A DNA stretch of 7,749 bases from DASYAN01 sp036501345. Lineage in GTDB: Bacteria > Chloroflexota > Ktedonobacteria > Ktedonobacterales > Ktedonobacteraceae. The translations under genes were made by a program, and so were the position numbers. Positions 6,330 through 7,749 of the stretch are shown here, in pieces (the stretch's first letter is position 1; the number at the start of each line of letters is the position of its first letter). The notes beneath the pieces are model-generated. The model did not search any database, had not been told where the DNA came from, and worked only from the letters and a program-made list of their open reading frames with translations. The stretch lies in the NCBI GenBank assembly GCA_036501345.1, contig DASYAN010000009.1, positions 1-7,749 on the forward strand, given 5' to 3'.

Positions 6330-6498
6330 TCATTTCAAAGTTGAGAACATGTTTGATAACTCACTTCCAACGAGGGGCCACGGCCATACTACCCAACAGG
6401 CAACGACATTCCAAAGGAGGTCATTTCCTACCTGAAACATCCTTCCATAACTGATCTTCTCTACTCAAGAATACTTAGCCTAAGAGACTTTTTCTACG
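6330..6498. other. Spacer with no supported gene
   Basis: This is the upstream region of the effector gene, so its promoter should lie here if it is not read from the cysteine-peptidase gene further upstream. A 36-codon minus-strand frame (6440-6330) is hydrophobic but has no properly spaced ribosome site. An AAAGGAGG on the plus strand near 6413 is not followed by a start codon. A short palindrome, CTTAGCCTAAG, sits near 6475-6485. Nothing else was recognised. Confidence 0.5.
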
Positions 6499-6563
6499 GA
6501 AAAAGCGGACAGCTTGAGATAAAAAGCGGACAACTTGAGGGAAAAAGAGGACATCGTGTGAGG
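6499..6563 (+). repeat. Three 21-bp repeats, probable IS21-family terminal region
   Basis: AAAAAGCGGACA occurs at 6500-6511 and 6521-6532, and AAAAAGAGGACA at 6542-6553: a regular 21-bp period, each followed by a TTGAG- or TGTGAG-like tail. Reversed, the motif reads TGTCCGCTTTTT. Multiple short subterminal repeats of this style, just ahead of the istA start, are characteristic of IS21-family ends. The assignment is by resemblance only; a regulatory iteron array is the main alternative. Confidence 0.5.
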
Positions 6564-6575
6564 GAGGAATGAAAA

Positions 6576-6608
6576 ATGGGCAAGAGAGAGACCATCCAAA
6601 TGTATTAG
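6576..6608 (+). pseudogene. Truncated transposase start (istA-like), cut by the MITE
   Basis: After the 21-bp repeats, AGGGAGG (6561-6567) stands 8 bases before an ATG at 6576, a very good initiation site for a reading frame that gives only MGKRETIQMY before a TAG. The TAG is formed by the first bases of the inverted-repeat element. A strong start leading into ten codons that end exactly at a mobile-element boundary suggests a longer gene, plausibly istA of an IS21-like element, whose remainder was lost. Confidence 0.35.
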
Positions 6609-6700
6609 AGGCTGTGTGAGAAGGGTTGTTTACGCTACTCTCTAGCTGGTTCTATAGGTCAAGAGAATCAGCCTGTGGAGGCTTCTCACACAGCCTCTCA
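6605..6700. mobile_element. MITE-like element with 17-bp perfect inverted repeats
   Basis: AGAGGCTGTGTGAGAAG (6607-6623) is perfectly complementary to CTTCTCACACAGCCTCT (6682-6698), with a 58-base non-coding interior containing a further small hairpin (AGCCT/AGGCT, 6670-6683). The outer bases T-6605 and A-6700 also match across one mismatch. A near-identical end occurs at 4083-4102, showing that the terminus is a repeated sequence rather than a one-off stem. No target duplication could be identified, and the parent transposase is not in the window. It could also act as a long RNA hairpin between the two minus-strand genes, but it lacks the T-run of an intrinsic terminator. Confidence 0.65.
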
Positions 6701-6746
6701 TCTATGATTCTGCACCATGAAACTCTCATGCTTGATTAAGATTTAC

Positions 6747-7749
6747 TCAAGTCGTCGCTGGGGTGACAGGTTTCCGTATCCACGCTAGAACACTAGGCCT
6801 ATCAGCTCTCTTGAGTAATCTCGCTTTTAAAGGATCATCTGTAGGGCGACTCGTATGATATATCTCGTAATATGGCCCATAAACGAAATGAATATCAGAA
6901 ATATTATGTTTATAAATACCCCATTCTCCCCATCTGCTAGTAATAGAGATCTTGCCATCCTCGACTTTAGAGACATAACCTGTATGTTGAATATCCGTCC
7001 CCTCCTTTTGTCGATAGACAATAACATCACCCGCTTGAACTGATGCATCAGGAGGCAGAGGATCTTGATCTGTGACTACATTACCCATCCAAACTTTCTT
7101 GAAACCATTTGCCTTGAGAATACTCTCGACCTGATTATCCAATAACCAACCAGCTTTGCCATCAGTAAATGTCAAGCTATGACAGTTATAGTAGTGCCCA
7201 AGCTTCTCTGCATATGTGAGAATCTTAACTTTCTTCTCCAGATCGAGTCTTGTCAGGTAATCATCTTCCTCTTTCCTTAGCCTAATGCGGCTACTTGGCT
7301 TAACTGTTCGCCAATGACACAGCTTGGCTTCTTTGTTATCATCTGTCCAATGTTGATACAGTTCTATTTGAGTATATGTGTACTTTTGTGAAAGTTGATC
7401 ACTAAGGTATTGATTGAGCTGTTCCTCGGTTGGCTCATCTCCCAATTTGCCCTTTACTCGATTTATCAGATCCTTTGTCCTTTCAAATTGGTTGAGCATA
7501 TCATTTAGTGCCAAACAACGATGACGTATAAAACGTCGATCGAGTGTAGCTTGCAACATATACTCGTCGGTGGTTGGATCTTTTCTCACTATGTGAGAAA
7601 GAGTCCTTAGAGAGTGTAAGAAGAGGGTCGTATCCGCCTTCTGACCGCAAGAGAATAAAATTGTCGGAATGGCAATTCTCAAGAAAAGCAGCAACACAGG
7701 AATAGCAAATTGGATGATGAGCGGCAATACAGATTTATCTGGTAGATCG
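6747..7749 (-). CDS. CHAP/NlpC-like papain-fold cysteine protein, C-terminal part (5' end outside window)
   Basis: The frame is open through the right edge of the window. The TTG at 7727 has no ribosome site, so the start is probably upstream. Numbering from that TTG (326 residues), residues 1-27 are strongly hydrophobic (membrane segment or signal-like, ending FSC), 30-175 are charged and mostly helical, and about 178-295 form a cysteine-hydrolase domain: YNCHSLTF with the likely catalytic cysteine, GWLLDNQVESILKANGFKKV, AGDVIVYR, then IQHTGYVSKVEDGKISITSRWGEWGIYKH with the likely catalytic histidine and the usual SRWG block. This arrangement is known from CHAP/NlpC-P60-like domains that cleave or deamidate amide bonds, often in peptidoglycan or as toxin domains. 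The substrate is not readable. It shares strand with the glutaminase-domain gene 440 bases downstream, but mobile-element debris separates them. Confidence 0.75.
   Translation of the reverse strand, partial: DLPDKSVLPLIIQFAIPVLLLFLRIAIPTILFSCGQKADTTLFLHSLRTLSHIVRKDPTTDEYMLQATLDRRFIRHRCLALNDMLNQFERTKDLINRVKGKLGDEPTEEQLNQYLSDQLSQKYTYTQIELYQHWTDDNKEAKLCHWRTVKPSSRIRLRKEEDDYLTRLDLEKKVKILTYAEKLGHYYNCHSLTFTDGKAGWLLDNQVESILKANGFKKVWMGNVVTDQDPLPPDASVQAGDVIVYRQKEGTDIQHTGYVSKVEDGKISITSRWGEWGIYKHNISDIHFVYGPYYEIYHTSRPTDDPLKARLLKRADRPSVLAWIRKPVTPATT

Noticed and set aside
6330..6440. 36-codon minus-strand frame just upstream of the effector gene
   Set aside because: The only purine-rich stretch is directly adjacent to the ATG, too close for a ribosome site, and the tryptophan-rich hydrophobic product has no recognisable features.
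6499..6563. CRISPR array
   Set aside because: Only three units with a 21-bp period and almost no variable spacers; the arrangement is a tandem repeat, not repeat-spacer.

Overview
The window looks like an accessory, transposon-rich bacterial region. The mix of a TnpB element, a long secreted beta-helix protein with TIG and actinobacterial-type repeats, and large toxin-like cysteine enzymes resembles what is known from filamentous soil bacteria, particularly Ktedonobacteria (Chloroflexota) or actinomycetes. That placement is inferred from protein style only. All genes except the TnpB fragment and a short transposase stub lie on the minus strand.

Positions 1-525 carry the 3' part of an IS200/IS605-type element: the C-terminal 133 codons of TnpB with its zinc finger and last RuvC motif, followed by GC-rich hairpins expected of the right end and the guide RNA. 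Its end lies within a few bases of the stop codon of the next gene.

Positions 532-3824 (minus) read best as one large secreted protein: signal peptide, right-handed beta-helix domain similar to GH141-type glycosidases, an IPT/TIG domain, and two ~180-residue repeats. It is split into three frames. Each break is explained by one extra base, one near 3745-3750 and one in a G4 run at 1810-1813. I call it a frameshifted gene, either a pseudogene or a product of sequence errors.

Positions 3821-4168 hold remains of one or two small genes just downstream of the toxin gene, broken where a transposon-end-like sequence occurs (4083-4102).

Positions 4155-6308 (minus) encode an intact 717-residue protein. 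It has a recently duplicated basic N-terminal repeat, two annexin-like helical repeats and a protein-glutaminase (glutamine deamidase) domain with a readable Cys-His-Asp triad. It looks like a toxin or injected effector, and is the most interesting object here. Positions 6309-6746 contain a spacer, a 21-bp-period triple repeat resembling an IS21-family end with a truncated transposase start, and a ~95-bp MITE-like element with 17-bp perfect inverted repeats. Positions 6747-7749 (minus) encode the C-terminal part of a CHAP/NlpC-like papain-fold cysteine protein that runs off the window.

The two right-hand genes are both papain-like-fold cysteine enzymes, so this end reads as a small toxin/effector locus repeatedly invaded by mobile DNA. 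The right half is visibly richer in A+T than the left, suggesting separate origins.
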